A stretch of 64,000 nucleotides of DNA from Sphingomonas sp. KRR8 (GTDB lineage: Bacteria; Pseudomonadota; Alphaproteobacteria; Sphingomonadales; Sphingomonadaceae). Below are positions 17,720-26,488 of this stretch, piece by piece (position 1 is the first letter of the stretch; every line of letters starts with the position of its first letter). The notes below the pieces were generated by a model. The model was not told where the DNA came from and made no database searches. It worked only from the letters and a program-made list of their open reading frames with translations. The translations under genes and the position numbers were made by a program. The stretch spans positions 1,178,001 through 1,242,000 of the forward strand of contig NZ_CP097462.1 in the NCBI RefSeq assembly GCF_023559245.1. The letters run 5' to 3'.

Positions 17720-17932
17720 ATGGCCCCCGATCCCCGTCTCGCCTCGATGAGCCCCGACGAACTGCGCACCCACATGCGCGGGCTTGGCTATCGCACGCAG
17801 GCCGAGTTGGCCGAGGCGATCGGCGTCAGCCGCTCGGCCGTTTCCTTGTGGCTCGAGGGCAAGGTCGGTGTCCCCCGCCCCGTCGCCATGTTGCTCCGGA
17901 TGTTGCTGCAGGCCCAGCGCCGCGCCTTCTGA
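17720..17932 (+). CDS. Small helix-turn-helix (XRE/Cro-like) protein
   Basis: 70 residues, 15 bp after glnB. YRTQAELAEAIGVSRSAVSL forms a clean HTH, followed by WLEGKVGVPRP and a C-terminal helix. It looks like a single-domain DNA-binding protein that could be co-transcribed with glnB. No effector domain. Targets unknown. Confidence 0.72.
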   Translation: MAPDPRLASMSPDELRTHMRGLGYRTQAELAEAIGVSRSAVSLWLEGKVGVPRPVAMLLRMLLQAQRRAF

Positions 17933-17955
17933 CGCGGCTCCAGCCCACGAAACAA

Positions 17956-18250
17956 TTACGCCATCTGAGCCGTCGGCCGGGCCGTCACGCGCCGGCGGCG
18001 CATCGAGAAGCCGACCGCGCCCAAGCCCATCAGCATCAGCGCCCAGGTCGCCCGCTCGGGAACGGCCGCCGCTGCCTGGATGCCGCCCAGACGAATCTGC
18101 CGCACATCGCTGAGTTGCGAAGTGGTGCTGATCGTCACGCTGGTGAAGGCGCCACCGAGCGCACTGAAGAAGTTCTGGCCGTTGGCGCCAATGTGTAGGT
18201 GCCGGTGCTCAGCACCGATCCGCCCTCCGGGAGTTTCCCTCCCACTGTGC
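17956..18250 (-). pseudogene. 5'-truncated, frameshifted PEP-CTERM protein remnant
   Basis: The minus strand keeps a PEP-CTERM tail (WALMLMGLGAVGFSMRRRR) preceded by [20 protein letters not shown] and DVRQIRLGG, but the sorting motif reads VPERATWA instead of VPEPATWA. Just upstream the sequence continues only in another frame ([15 protein letters not shown]), so there is a frameshift near 18190, and no signal peptide or start remains upstream. It is therefore a relic between glnB and glnA. An inverted repeat CGGTGCT-C-AGCACCG (18203-18217) lies inside it. Confidence 0.72.
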
Positions 18251-18428
18251 CAAAAGCGGCACGGCGAACTGTAGGCAATCCCGGAATTCCGCCGCTCACA
18301 GCTTAGCCAGGCAAGATGGCCAGCCAAGCGGACCGGTGAAGTCTTCACACCTGACTCGACCCGCCGCGAGCCTGCTGGAATCGGTCGCCCGTCTTCGCAC
18401 CGCCAGCTCTCACGCAAAAGGATTCGTC

Positions 18429-19847
18429 ATGGCCGACAAGGTGACCGCCGCCAGCATCATGAAGCGCATCGAGGATGAGGAGATCGAGTGGGTCGACCTT
18501 CGATTTACCGATCCCAAGGGCAAGTGGCAGCACCTGACGATGGTCGCCTCGGCCATCGACGAGGATATGCTCGACGACGGCTTCATGTTCGACGGCTCGT
18601 CCATCGGCGGCTGGAAGGCGATCAACGAAAGCGACATGATCCTCAAGCCGGATCTCAACGCGATCTACGTCGACCCCTTCTCGGCCACGCCGATGATGAT
18701 CCTGGTCTGCAACGTGGTCGAGCCGGCGACCGGCGAACTCTACGCCCGCGATCCCCGCTCCACCGCCACACGCGCCGAGGCCTATCTCAAGGCCAGCGGC
18801 ATCGCCGACACGGCGTTCGTCGGTCCGGAAGCCGAATTCTTCATGTTCGACGACGTCCGCTTCGAGGACGGCTACAACGTCAGCTACTTCAAGCTCGACG
18901 ACATCGAGCTGCCAACCAACACCGGCCGCGAATATGAGGGCGGCAACCTCGCCCACCGTCCGCGCGCCAAGGGTGGCTACTTCCCAGTCGCGCCGGTCGA
19001 CAGCGCCGTCGACATTCGCGGCGAGATGGTCTCGACCATGCTCGAGATGGGCTTGCCCTGCGACAAGCACCACCATGAGGTCGCCGCGTCCCAGCATGAG
19101 CTGGGCCTGACCTACGGCACCCTCGTCCAGACCGCCGACCGCATGCAGGTCTACAAATACGTCGTGCACCAGGTGGCCCACGCCTACGGCAAGACCGCGA
19201 CCTTCATGCCCAAGCCGATCGCCAAGGATAATGGCTCGGGCATGCACACCCACTTTTCCTTGTGGTCGGGCGGCAAGCCGATGTTCGCCGGCAACGGCTA
19301 TGCGGGCCTCAGCGAAACCGCGCTCTACTTCATCGGCGGCGTCATCAAGCACGCCCGTGCGCTGAACGCCTTCACCAACCCGACCACCAACAGCTACAAG
19401 CGGCTGGTGCCGGGCTTCGAGGCGCCCGTGCTGTTGGCTTATTCCAGCCGCAACCGCTCGGCCTCGTGCCGCATTCCCTACGGCGCGGGCGAGAAGTCGA
19501 AGCGCGTCGAGTTCCGCTTTCCGGACGCGATGGCCAACCCTTACCTCGCTTACGCCGCAATCCTGATGGCCGGCCTCGACGGTATCCAGAACCGCATCCA
19601 CCCGGGTGAGGCGATGGACAAGAACCTGTACGACCTTCCGCCGGCCGAGTTGGTCAACGTTCCCACCGTTTGCGGCAGCCTGCGCGAGGCACTCTCCTCG
19701 CTCGCCGCCGACAAGGACTTCCTCCTCAAGGGCGACGTGTTCACCGCCGACCAGATCGACGCCTACATCGACCTCAAGTGGGAAGAAGTGATGCGGTGGG
19801 AGACCACCCCCAGCCCGGTCGAATTCGACATGTACTATTCGATGTAA
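18429..19847 (+). CDS. glnA: Glutamine synthetase, type I
   Basis: 472 residues from the ATG at 18429 (the frame is open 93 bp further upstream but the family starts here). It condenses ammonia and glutamate using ATP, forming a cytosolic dodecamer. Motifs: [17 protein letters not shown], the ATP/metal segment [19 protein letters not shown], and the adenylylation site Y401 in NLYDLPP, so it is of the GlnE-regulated beta class. P-II encoded upstream is its regulator. Confidence 0.96.
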   Translation: MADKVTAASIMKRIEDEEIEWVDLRFTDPKGKWQHLTMVASAIDEDMLDDGFMFDGSSIGGWKAINESDMILKPDLNAIYVDPFSATPMMILVCNVVEPATGELYARDPRSTATRAEAYLKASGIADTAFVGPEAEFFMFDDVRFEDGYNVSYFKLDDIELPTNTGREYEGGNLAHRPRAKGGYFPVAPVDSAVDIRGEMVSTMLEMGLPCDKHHHEVAASQHELGLTYGTLVQTADRMQVYKYVVHQVAHAYGKTATFMPKPIAKDNGSGMHTHFSLWSGGKPMFAGNGYAGLSETALYFIGGVIKHARALNAFTNPTTNSYKRLVPGFEAPVLLAYSSRNRSASCRIPYGAGEKSKRVEFRFPDAMANPYLAYAAILMAGLDGIQNRIHPGEAMDKNLYDLPPAELVNVPTVCGSLREALSSLAADKDFLLKGDVFTADQIDAYIDLKWEEVMRWETTPSPVEFDMYYSM

Positions 19848-19857
19848 GCTTCCTCTT

Positions 19858-19902
19858 AACCCTGCGCGTCTACGGTGTTCCCTCACCCAGGCGCGCAGGG
19901 TT
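19858..19902. repeat. 11-bp inverted repeat between glnA and the PilZ gene
   Basis: AACCCTGCGCG, a 23-nt loop, then CGCGCAGGGTT. It starts 11 bp after the glnA stop and ends 7 bp before the PilZ ATG, so it could end glnA transcripts or cover the PilZ ribosome-binding site. No T tract follows. Confidence 0.55.
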
Positions 19903-19909
19903 GCTCACA

Positions 19910-20872
19910 ATGAACGATTTCCGGTCCCGCATTCAGTCAGCCGACAATCCGGCGGGGCACCTGCTCAAGGCCAAGAACCCGCGCGACAAGCGTGACGCGC
20001 CCGCCGCCGGGGACGAGAACCTCGGCGAGGTCGTCATTCCGCGTGAGGAAGTGCGCGCCGCCGACCACCGCTTCGAAGATCGCCACCGCCTCGCCCGCGA
20101 GGCTGCCATCACGGTTCGCCACAAGCGCAAGCGGCTCGAAGTCGCCCTGGTCAACCTGTCCGGCGGCGGCGCGATGATCGAATGCGACGCGCCCTTCAAG
20201 TTGTGGGACAAGGTCGTGCTGGAGCTTGCCGGCGGCGATCCGCGCGGCCGCATCGAATGCGCGGTACGCTGGATCAAGCACGGCCGTACGGGGCTCGAGT
20301 TCGCGCCCGAAACCCATATCGACGCCGACCGCGCGACCTGCGACGCCCTGCTCCGCGAAGTGCTTGAGAAAAGCTTCGCCGATGTCGAGGCCAACGCCGA
20401 TCCGCTGCCGGCCGCCTTCACCACTGCGGGGCAGTTCGAGGCGGGAGCCGATGCTGACGGCGGCGATCGCGAAGAGTCCCGCCGCGACGAGCTTCGCCAT
20501 CCGATGATCTGGCACGGCCACGTCCATTTCGACTACGACAGCCACAAGGTCCGGCTGCGTAACATTTCGACGAGCGGCGCACTGATCGAATCCGCCCACC
20601 AGTTCCCGATCGGGGCCGAGATCATGCTCGACCTCGGTGAAGGCGCGGGCCACGTCTTCGCCCAGGTCAGCTGGAGCCAGGGTGACCAGTTCGGCCTTGC
20701 CTTCACCGCGCCCTTCGACCTCGCCCGACTGGCCGCTGCCAAGCCGCAGGTCGCGATCGAAGGCTATGTAAAGCCCGACTACCTCAAGGACGACAGCCGC
20801 GAGAGCTCGCCTTGGGCATCCCAATGGGGTCGCCTCAGCGTTGCACAGCTCAAGAAGACGCTCGGCCGCTGA
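19910..20872 (+). CDS. Twin PilZ domain protein
   Basis: 320 residues from the ATG at 19910. Two PilZ-like domains: residues ~55-160 (RHRLAREAAITVRHKRKRLE, then VNLSGGGAMI and GLEFAP) and ~190-280 (RRDELRHPMIWHG, RNISTSGALIES, GLAFTAPF). PilZ domains bind cyclic di-GMP via an N-terminal Arg-rich loop and a D/N-x-S-x-x-G motif; both have NxSxxG-like motifs, and the first Arg loop is the better match. Soluble. The HD-GYP protein at 4975 is another c-di-GMP component in the window. Confidence 0.8.
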   Translation: MNDFRSRIQSADNPAGHLLKAKNPRDKRDAPAAGDENLGEVVIPREEVRAADHRFEDRHRLAREAAITVRHKRKRLEVALVNLSGGGAMIECDAPFKLWDKVVLELAGGDPRGRIECAVRWIKHGRTGLEFAPETHIDADRATCDALLREVLEKSFADVEANADPLPAAFTTAGQFEAGADADGGDREESRRDELRHPMIWHGHVHFDYDSHKVRLRNISTSGALIESAHQFPIGAEIMLDLGEGAGHVFAQVSWSQGDQFGLAFTAPFDLARLAAAKPQVAIEGYVKPDYLKDDSRESSPWASQWGRLSVAQLKKTLGR

Positions 20873-20875
20873 CCT

Positions 20876-22297
20876 CTAGGCGGCGGTGCCGTCCGCCCGT
20901 GCCTTCGCCGCCGCGCCGTGGCCGTAGATGAAGTAGAGCGCCACGCCGATCGCCTGGGCGATGACGAAGAACAACTGCGTCTTCAGCGGCAGGCTGTAGA
21001 AGAGGTAGAGGCACCCCAGGATGCCGCCCACACCGATCACCGATGCGGCGGGCGCGCGGAACTTTCGCTCCGCATTCGGCTCCCGCCGGCGCAGCACCAG
21101 CATCGCCGCGCAGACCGCAATGAACGCCGCCAGCGTTCCCGCATTGGCCAGCGCCGCGATGGCGTCGAGCGGGAAGATGCCGGCCACGATCGACACCACC
21201 ACCGCGGTGAACAGGGTGATGCGCACCGGCGATCCCCGGCGCGACACCCGCGCCAGCGACGGCGGCAGCAGCCCGTCGCGGGCCACGGTGAAGAAGATCC
21301 GGCTCTGCCCGTAGAAAAAGGCCAGGATCACGGTCGGCAGCGCGATCACCGCCGATGCGCCCAGCAGGCGCGCGGCCCACGGCTGTCCGATCTCGCTCAG
21401 CACCAGCGCCAGCGGCTCGGGGCTGTGCGCGAAGCTCGCCACCGGCACGGCGCCGATCGCCGCGGCGGCGATCACCATGTAGATCACCACGCACACGGCC
21501 ATCGAGCCGACGATTCCGATCGCCAGGTCGCGGCCCGGGTTGCGCGCCTCCTCGGCGGCGGTGGCGATCGCGTCGAAGCCATAGAAGGCGAAGAAGATGA
21601 TCGCCGCCGCGGCCATCACCCCGACCTCGCTTCCGGCCGGTCCACTGCGCGGAAAGCCGTTGGGCATGAACGGCGTGAAGTTCGCCGCATCGAACACCGG
21701 CAGGGCAACCGCGACGAACAAGGCCAGCGCCGCCAGCTTCACCAGCACCAGAATGGCGTTCAGCGTGGCGCTCTCCCGTGTGCCCGCGATCAGCAGCCCG
21801 GCCACGACCCAGATGATGAATACGGCCGGCAGGTTGACGAGGCCACCCAGCGCCGGCCCCTTGGTGATCGCTTCCGGCAAGGCCATGCCGATCCGTTGGA
21901 GGAACCCGGCGGCATAGCCCGACCAGCCGACCGCCACGGCGCTCACCACCAGGCTATATTCCAGGATCAGCGCGACCCCGATCATCCATGCGATGAGCTC
22001 GCCAAAAACGACGTAGCTGTAGGTGTAGGCGCTACCCGACGCCGGGATCATGGTCGCGACCTCGGCATAAGCCAGCGCGGCGCAGGCGCAGATCACGCCC
22101 GCGATGGCGAAGCTCAGGATCACCGCCGGTCCGGCCTTGCCGGCACCGACCCCGATCAGGGTGAGGATACCGGTGCCGACGATGGCGCCGACGCCAAGCG
22201 CGACCAGGTGCGGCCAGGATAGCGTCTGCGCCAGCCGGTGATGCTCGGCCATGTCCTCCCGCGCAACGACGCCCTTGCGGAAATTCCAATGCTTCAT
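20876..22297 (-). CDS. APC family amino-acid permease
   Basis: 473 residues, ~12 helices. The start is KGVVAREDMAEHHRLAQTL, then LVALGVGAIVGTGIL, the conserved unwound helix-1 motif of the APC/cationic amino-acid transporter group (YfnA-like), and FFAFYGFDAIATAAEEARNP in helix 6. Inner membrane; likely proton-coupled uptake of an amino acid not identifiable from sequence. It is downstream of tamB on the same strand with an 8-bp gap, so possibly co-transcribed. The 3' end faces the PilZ gene with 3 bp between. Confidence 0.87.
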   Translation of the reverse strand: MKHWNFRKGVVAREDMAEHHRLAQTLSWPHLVALGVGAIVGTGILTLIGVGAGKAGPAVILSFAIAGVICACAALAYAEVATMIPASGSAYTYSYVVFGELIAWMIGVALILEYSLVVSAVAVGWSGYAAGFLQRIGMALPEAITKGPALGGLVNLPAVFIIWVVAGLLIAGTRESATLNAILVLVKLAALALFVAVALPVFDAANFTPFMPNGFPRSGPAGSEVGVMAAAAIIFFAFYGFDAIATAAEEARNPGRDLAIGIVGSMAVCVVIYMVIAAAAIGAVPVASFAHSPEPLALVLSEIGQPWAARLLGASAVIALPTVILAFFYGQSRIFFTVARDGLLPPSLARVSRRGSPVRITLFTAVVVSIVAGIFPLDAIAALANAGTLAAFIAVCAAMLVLRRREPNAERKFRAPAASVIGVGGILGCLYLFYSLPLKTQLFFVIAQAIGVALYFIYGHGAAAKARADGTAA

Positions 22298-22305
22298 GCC
22301 GCCCC

Positions 22306-25300
22306 CTAATAGTCCTTGCTGACCCGCACGTTGGCACTGGTGCGCCCAATCGTCGAGATGCTCGACAACAGCGAAAGCCAGCGGGTCACCTGATACTCCA
22401 CCCGCGTCGCGCTATAGCCCTGTCCGTCGGTGATGACCTCGACGAACAGTTTGCGGGTCAGATATTTGCCGGCGCTGATCGCCGTCTTCTGTCCCGTCGC
22501 GATATCCGCCGGCAGGATCCGCAGCCGGTCCAGTCCGGCCGCCCGGCGAATGGCGTTGATCGGATCGAGGCTCCCGCTCTTGCCCTCGCGCAGCCCCGCC
22601 ACCGCCGCCGCCAGCTGCAGCGCGTCGGCCGCCGACAGGTTGGCGATGGAGGTCCCGAACAGCAGCCGGCTCAGCAGTTCGTCCTGCGGCAGCTGCGGCA
22701 CGGAGGCGAAGCTGATCTCCGGCTTCAGTCCCGTGCCACGCACCACCACGCTGGCGTCCAGCCCCTGGATCTGCGCCTCGGCGGCAATGTCGAGCTGCGG
22801 GTCCGGCGGGCTTTCGCCACGGAAGCGGATGGTTCCCCGGCTCAGCCGGAAGTTGCGCCCGGCGAAATCATAGCTTCCGCGGACCAGGTTGGCGGACCCG
22901 GTGAAGCGTGGCGCCGCAACGCTGCCGCCAACCTTGAGGTCGGTCGTCCAGCGGCTGTCGATGCCCAATCCCTGGACGGTCAGCTCCCCGCCGCGCACGC
23001 CCACGTCCAGCCGCCACGGCTTGAGCTCCGCTTCCTCGATCACTTCGTCGCTGTCGACGCCGACGTCGCGCACCACCAGCTGCGGAACCGCCCCCGCCGC
23101 ACTCGCCCGGCCGAGCGTGAACCGCCCCCGATTGAGCCGCAGGTCGCCGCTGATCGTCCCGCCATTGCCGTCGGAACGGACGCTCAGCGGACCGGTCACG
23201 TCCGCGGCGATGTCATCCCGCGCAAGAATCCGCGCGCCTTGCGTCTGGAACTTGAGGTCGAGCGCGGGCTTGCCGCCGCTCAGGTCCACCGACCCGCTGC
23301 CGGCGATGCTTCCGTTGCCGGGCGTGCGGCCCTGCAATTGGTTGAACACCAGCCGCGAGCCCACGAAATTCCCGCTCACTGCCAGGTCGGTGATCACCGT
23401 GCCCGTCACCGCGCTTTCCAGCCGCGCCTGGGTCGTACGCAGCGAACCCCGGATTTGGGGATCGGTCAGCGATCCCCGCACGTCGGCCCCGATCGCCACT
23501 GGCCCCGACAGGTCGAACAGCTCGGTTCCGGACAGCCGCCACAGCGTGTCCGCCGGCCCGGCATAGCGCAGCTGCGCGAACAGCGGTGCGTTCATCAGGG
23601 AGGAGACCAGCGACGAACCGCCCAATGGCGCGAATCTGGCCTGGGCGCGCCCGATCGTCTGGCCGTTGCTCACCGCCACCGCCCGCATCCCGGCCTGGCT
23701 GCCGTTCAGCACCGCCGCAATGCCGACGTCGATCGGCTGGCTGGCCAGCACCAGTCCGGCGCGGCTCAGTCCCCGCACCGTGATGTTCATCTGTCCGTTG
23801 GGCCGGCCCCCGTTCCAGCCGTAGGCCAACCGCCCGGACGCTACTCCGCCCAGCTCCAGCCGCGGCCAGATGATGTCGAGCACGCTCATCGGCATGGCGG
23901 ACAGGTCCGCGCTCAACTGCGGGTTGCGGCCCGTCGCCCCACTTACCGTCGCGCTGCCACCGGCAAAGCGCAGCTGCGTTGGCGCGACCCGCCAACCATC
24001 GTTGGTCGCGCTGATCACCGCCGGGCTGGCCAGCGTCAGCGGTCGGCCTTCCACCGCGCCATTGCCGCGCACCACGATCTGGTCCGGGGACACATCGGCG
24101 CTCGCGACGAACTGGAAGGCGCTCCCCCGCCGCCCGGCAAAAGCGGCACGCACCGGCCCGCGCCCATCCACCAGATTGGCGGAGGCAGTCAGTCGGGCGA
24201 GGCTCACGCCCGCGCTTTCCACCCCGCGCGCGCTAAGGGTTCCGTTGATGCTGGTGCGCCCACCCGCGATCAGCACCACGCCGTCGACTTGCCCGCTCCG
24301 CACCGCCAGGGCCGGCGGTCCGCTGGTCACGAAGCCGTTGGCCTGCAGATGCGCCTCGATCCGCTGCCCGCCGCCCGCCGGCGCGAACAGCAGCCGGCCA
24401 GCGAGGCCACCGCCACTCAGCGCCAATTGCCCCGACAGTCCGCCAGTGACCGGCTGAAGCGCGCCCGTCGCATGGGTGCCAGCCACGTCGAGCGCCGCGA
24501 CCTGGATCGTCGTCGCCCCGCCTTGCGGCAGGAGAATCGCGCCGTTGCTGGTGAATGGCCCAAGCCGCGTTCCGCCGGCCGCGCGATAGTCGAACCCGCG
24601 TGGCGACGGGCTCAGCGACAGTCGCACGTCGCGCAGGCCCAACCCGTCGTTCGGCCGCGCCAGCAGCAACTCTACCCGGGGCCGGCTGATCGGCCCGTCG
24701 AGGTGTAGCCGCACCGGCCCATAGTCAGCCTGCCGCCCGACCGCGTCGATCACAAAACTGCCGTCGTTGCGCCGATACCCACTGCCGGACAGCCGCAGCT
24801 TGGGACTGAACAGCTGCAGCTCGGGAAAGTGCAGCACTCCGTCCGGCCCGCGTTCCAGCCGCGCCTCGATCCGGGGCAGCCCGCCCATCAGGCCAAGGAA
24901 GAACGCATTGTCCAGCCGGCGCACCTGCGCTCGCCCGGTGCCGACCACGCGGCTTCCGTGACCGCCCGGCCCCGGCTCCACCCGCAGCTGGCTGGTCACG
25001 TCCACCACCCCGAGCCCGGGAATGAAATAGCGCGTCAGCCCGCCGTTCAGCAGCACGTCGAACCGCCCGCTGGCGAAGTCGATAAGCAGCGACAGTTCGG
25101 CGTTCAACTTGTCGCTGGTCAGCCGGAGCCGGTCGCCCTTGAGGTTCTGGGGCGTGAGCTGGAGCATCCCCTCCAGCCGCGCATTCGCCAGGATCGCCCC
25201 GGCCTCCGCCCCGATCCCCGTGATCTGCCGGGCGGCCAGCCGCAGCGGCACCCGCATCGGCCACGGCGTCAGCTGCCCCCGGCCCTCCGCCCGCACGTCG

Positions 25301-26487
25301 CGGAAGCCGGTGTTGTCGAACTGGACCTCCGGCGAGGTCAGCCGATAGCTGTAGGCCGCCCGGTCGAACTTGCCGTCGAGCGTCCACACCAGCCGCACCT
25401 GTCGGCCCCGCATGTTCCCAAACAGCGCCTGGGGCCGAAGCAGGTCGACGCCCAGCCGGAGCTGGCGATAGGCACCGCCGGCCAGGTCCACGCCGCCCCG
25501 CGCGACCGCCCGAAGGCTGGCGGAGGAAATTGTCAGGTGCCCGTCGAGCAGCCGATTCTCCAGCCGACCTTCCCCGCTCACGGTGACACGCGGCGCGGTC
25601 AGTGCCGCCAACCGCCCCTTGAGCAACGGGCCCGGCACCACCTGCCCGCCAAGCTTGTATAGCCCGCTTTGCGCCGTCAGTTTCACCCGCGCGAACGGCC
25701 GCCCCGCGACGTTCACCGCACCCGTGCCATTCCATTGCGACCACCGCCCGGAGCCGGCCACCCGCACCTGCAGCGGCCGCTTGAGCCCAAGCAGGGCCGG
25801 CACCAGACCGTCGGCGGGAGCGGAAAGGTCCACCCCCAGATCGAAGCGGTCCCGATCCGGCTCCGCATCCAGCCTCAGCGCCAGCCGGTCGCCGCCGCCG
25901 TTCAGCTGCACACCAAGATCGACCATCGCCCGCCCGGCGCGGATCACGGCACTGCCCTTCACGCGCCCGGTGCGCGGCGTTCCGGTGACATCCTTCAGAA
26001 GCTCCAGCCGGTCGATCCGCAGCTGGCCGATGGTGATGTCGAAGTCCGGCAGCAACGGCCCGCGCCGAACGCTCGGCCGGGTCTGCGGAAGCCGGGCCAG
26101 CGTCACTCGCGCTGCTTCCAGCTGGTCGATGTGCAGGCTGTTGTACAGCCACGCTCCCGGCGCCCAGTCGACCATGACATCCGGGCTGGTCAGGAACACG
26201 CCGCGCGTGTCCGCCACCGCCACATTGTGCAGGTGCATGACCCCGAACAGCGATCCGTCGATACGCCCCACGCGGATCTTGAGACCGCTGGCCGTCTCCT
26301 GCTCCGCGATGCGGTCGGCCACCCAACGATGCCCCGGCGCGCTGTCGAGAAAGGCCACCGCCACCGCCGCCAGCAAAGCAAGCAGGGCCGCCAGCACGAT
26401 CAGTTCGCTGATCAGCCGCTTCCACCACGGCCGCCGCACCCTCACCACCCGCACCGGCGCATCGTCGAGGGTCGCGGCGTCACTCAC
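22306..26487 (-). CDS. tamB: Translocation and assembly module protein TamB
   Basis: 1393 residues. An N-terminal membrane anchor (ISELIVLAALLALLAAVAV) is followed by a long repetitive beta-rich body and the C-terminal TamB/DUF490 domain (LNRGRFTLGRASAAG, then NLVRGSYDFAGRNFRLSRGT, near 1120-1220, ending ISTIGRTSANVRVSKDY). TamB spans the periplasm as a hydrophobic groove and works with TamA in outer-membrane protein insertion or phospholipid transport. It begins 1 bp after the tamA stop, the standard tamAB operon. Confidence 0.93.
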   Translation of the reverse strand: MSDAATLDDAPVRVVRVRRPWWKRLISELIVLAALLALLAAVAVAFLDSAPGHRWVADRIAEQETASGLKIRVGRIDGSLFGVMHLHNVAVADTRGVFLTSPDVMVDWAPGAWLYNSLHIDQLEAARVTLARLPQTRPSVRRGPLLPDFDITIGQLRIDRLELLKDVTGTPRTGRVKGSAVIRAGRAMVDLGVQLNGGGDRLALRLDAEPDRDRFDLGVDLSAPADGLVPALLGLKRPLQVRVAGSGRWSQWNGTGAVNVAGRPFARVKLTAQSGLYKLGGQVVPGPLLKGRLAALTAPRVTVSGEGRLENRLLDGHLTISSASLRAVARGGVDLAGGAYRQLRLGVDLLRPQALFGNMRGRQVRLVWTLDGKFDRAAYSYRLTSPEVQFDNTGFRDVRAEGRGQLTPWPMRVPLRLAARQITGIGAEAGAILANARLEGMLQLTPQNLKGDRLRLTSDKLNAELSLLIDFASGRFDVLLNGGLTRYFIPGLGVVDVTSQLRVEPGPGGHGSRVVGTGRAQVRRLDNAFFLGLMGGLPRIEARLERGPDGVLHFPELQLFSPKLRLSGSGYRRNDGSFVIDAVGRQADYGPVRLHLDGPISRPRVELLLARPNDGLGLRDVRLSLSPSPRGFDYRAAGGTRLGPFTSNGAILLPQGGATTIQVAALDVAGTHATGALQPVTGGLSGQLALSGGGLAGRLLFAPAGGGQRIEAHLQANGFVTSGPPALAVRSGQVDGVVLIAGGRTSINGTLSARGVESAGVSLARLTASANLVDGRGPVRAAFAGRRGSAFQFVASADVSPDQIVVRGNGAVEGRPLTLASPAVISATNDGWRVAPTQLRFAGGSATVSGATGRNPQLSADLSAMPMSVLDIIWPRLELGGVASGRLAYGWNGGRPNGQMNITVRGLSRAGLVLASQPIDVGIAAVLNGSQAGMRAVAVSNGQTIGRAQARFAPLGGSSLVSSLMNAPLFAQLRYAGPADTLWRLSGTELFDLSGPVAIGADVRGSLTDPQIRGSLRTTQARLESAVTGTVITDLAVSGNFVGSRLVFNQLQGRTPGNGSIAGSGSVDLSGGKPALDLKFQTQGARILARDDIAADVTGPLSVRSDGNGGTISGDLRLNRGRFTLGRASAAGAVPQLVVRDVGVDSDEVIEEAELKPWRLDVGVRGGELTVQGLGIDSRWTTDLKVGGSVAAPRFTGSANLVRGSYDFAGRNFRLSRGTIRFRGESPPDPQLDIAAEAQIQGLDASVVVRGTGLKPEISFASVPQLPQDELLSRLLFGTSIANLSAADALQLAAAVAGLREGKSGSLDPINAIRRAAGLDRLRILPADIATGQKTAISAGKYLTRKLFVEVITDGQGYSATRVEYQVTRWLSLLSSISTIGRTSANVRVSKDY

Positions 26488-26488
26488 G

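Noticed and set aside
20918..22222. A 434-codon plus-strand frame opposite the permease
   Set aside because: Arg/His/Gln-rich translation without hydrophobic or domain structure; the permease on the other strand is convincing.
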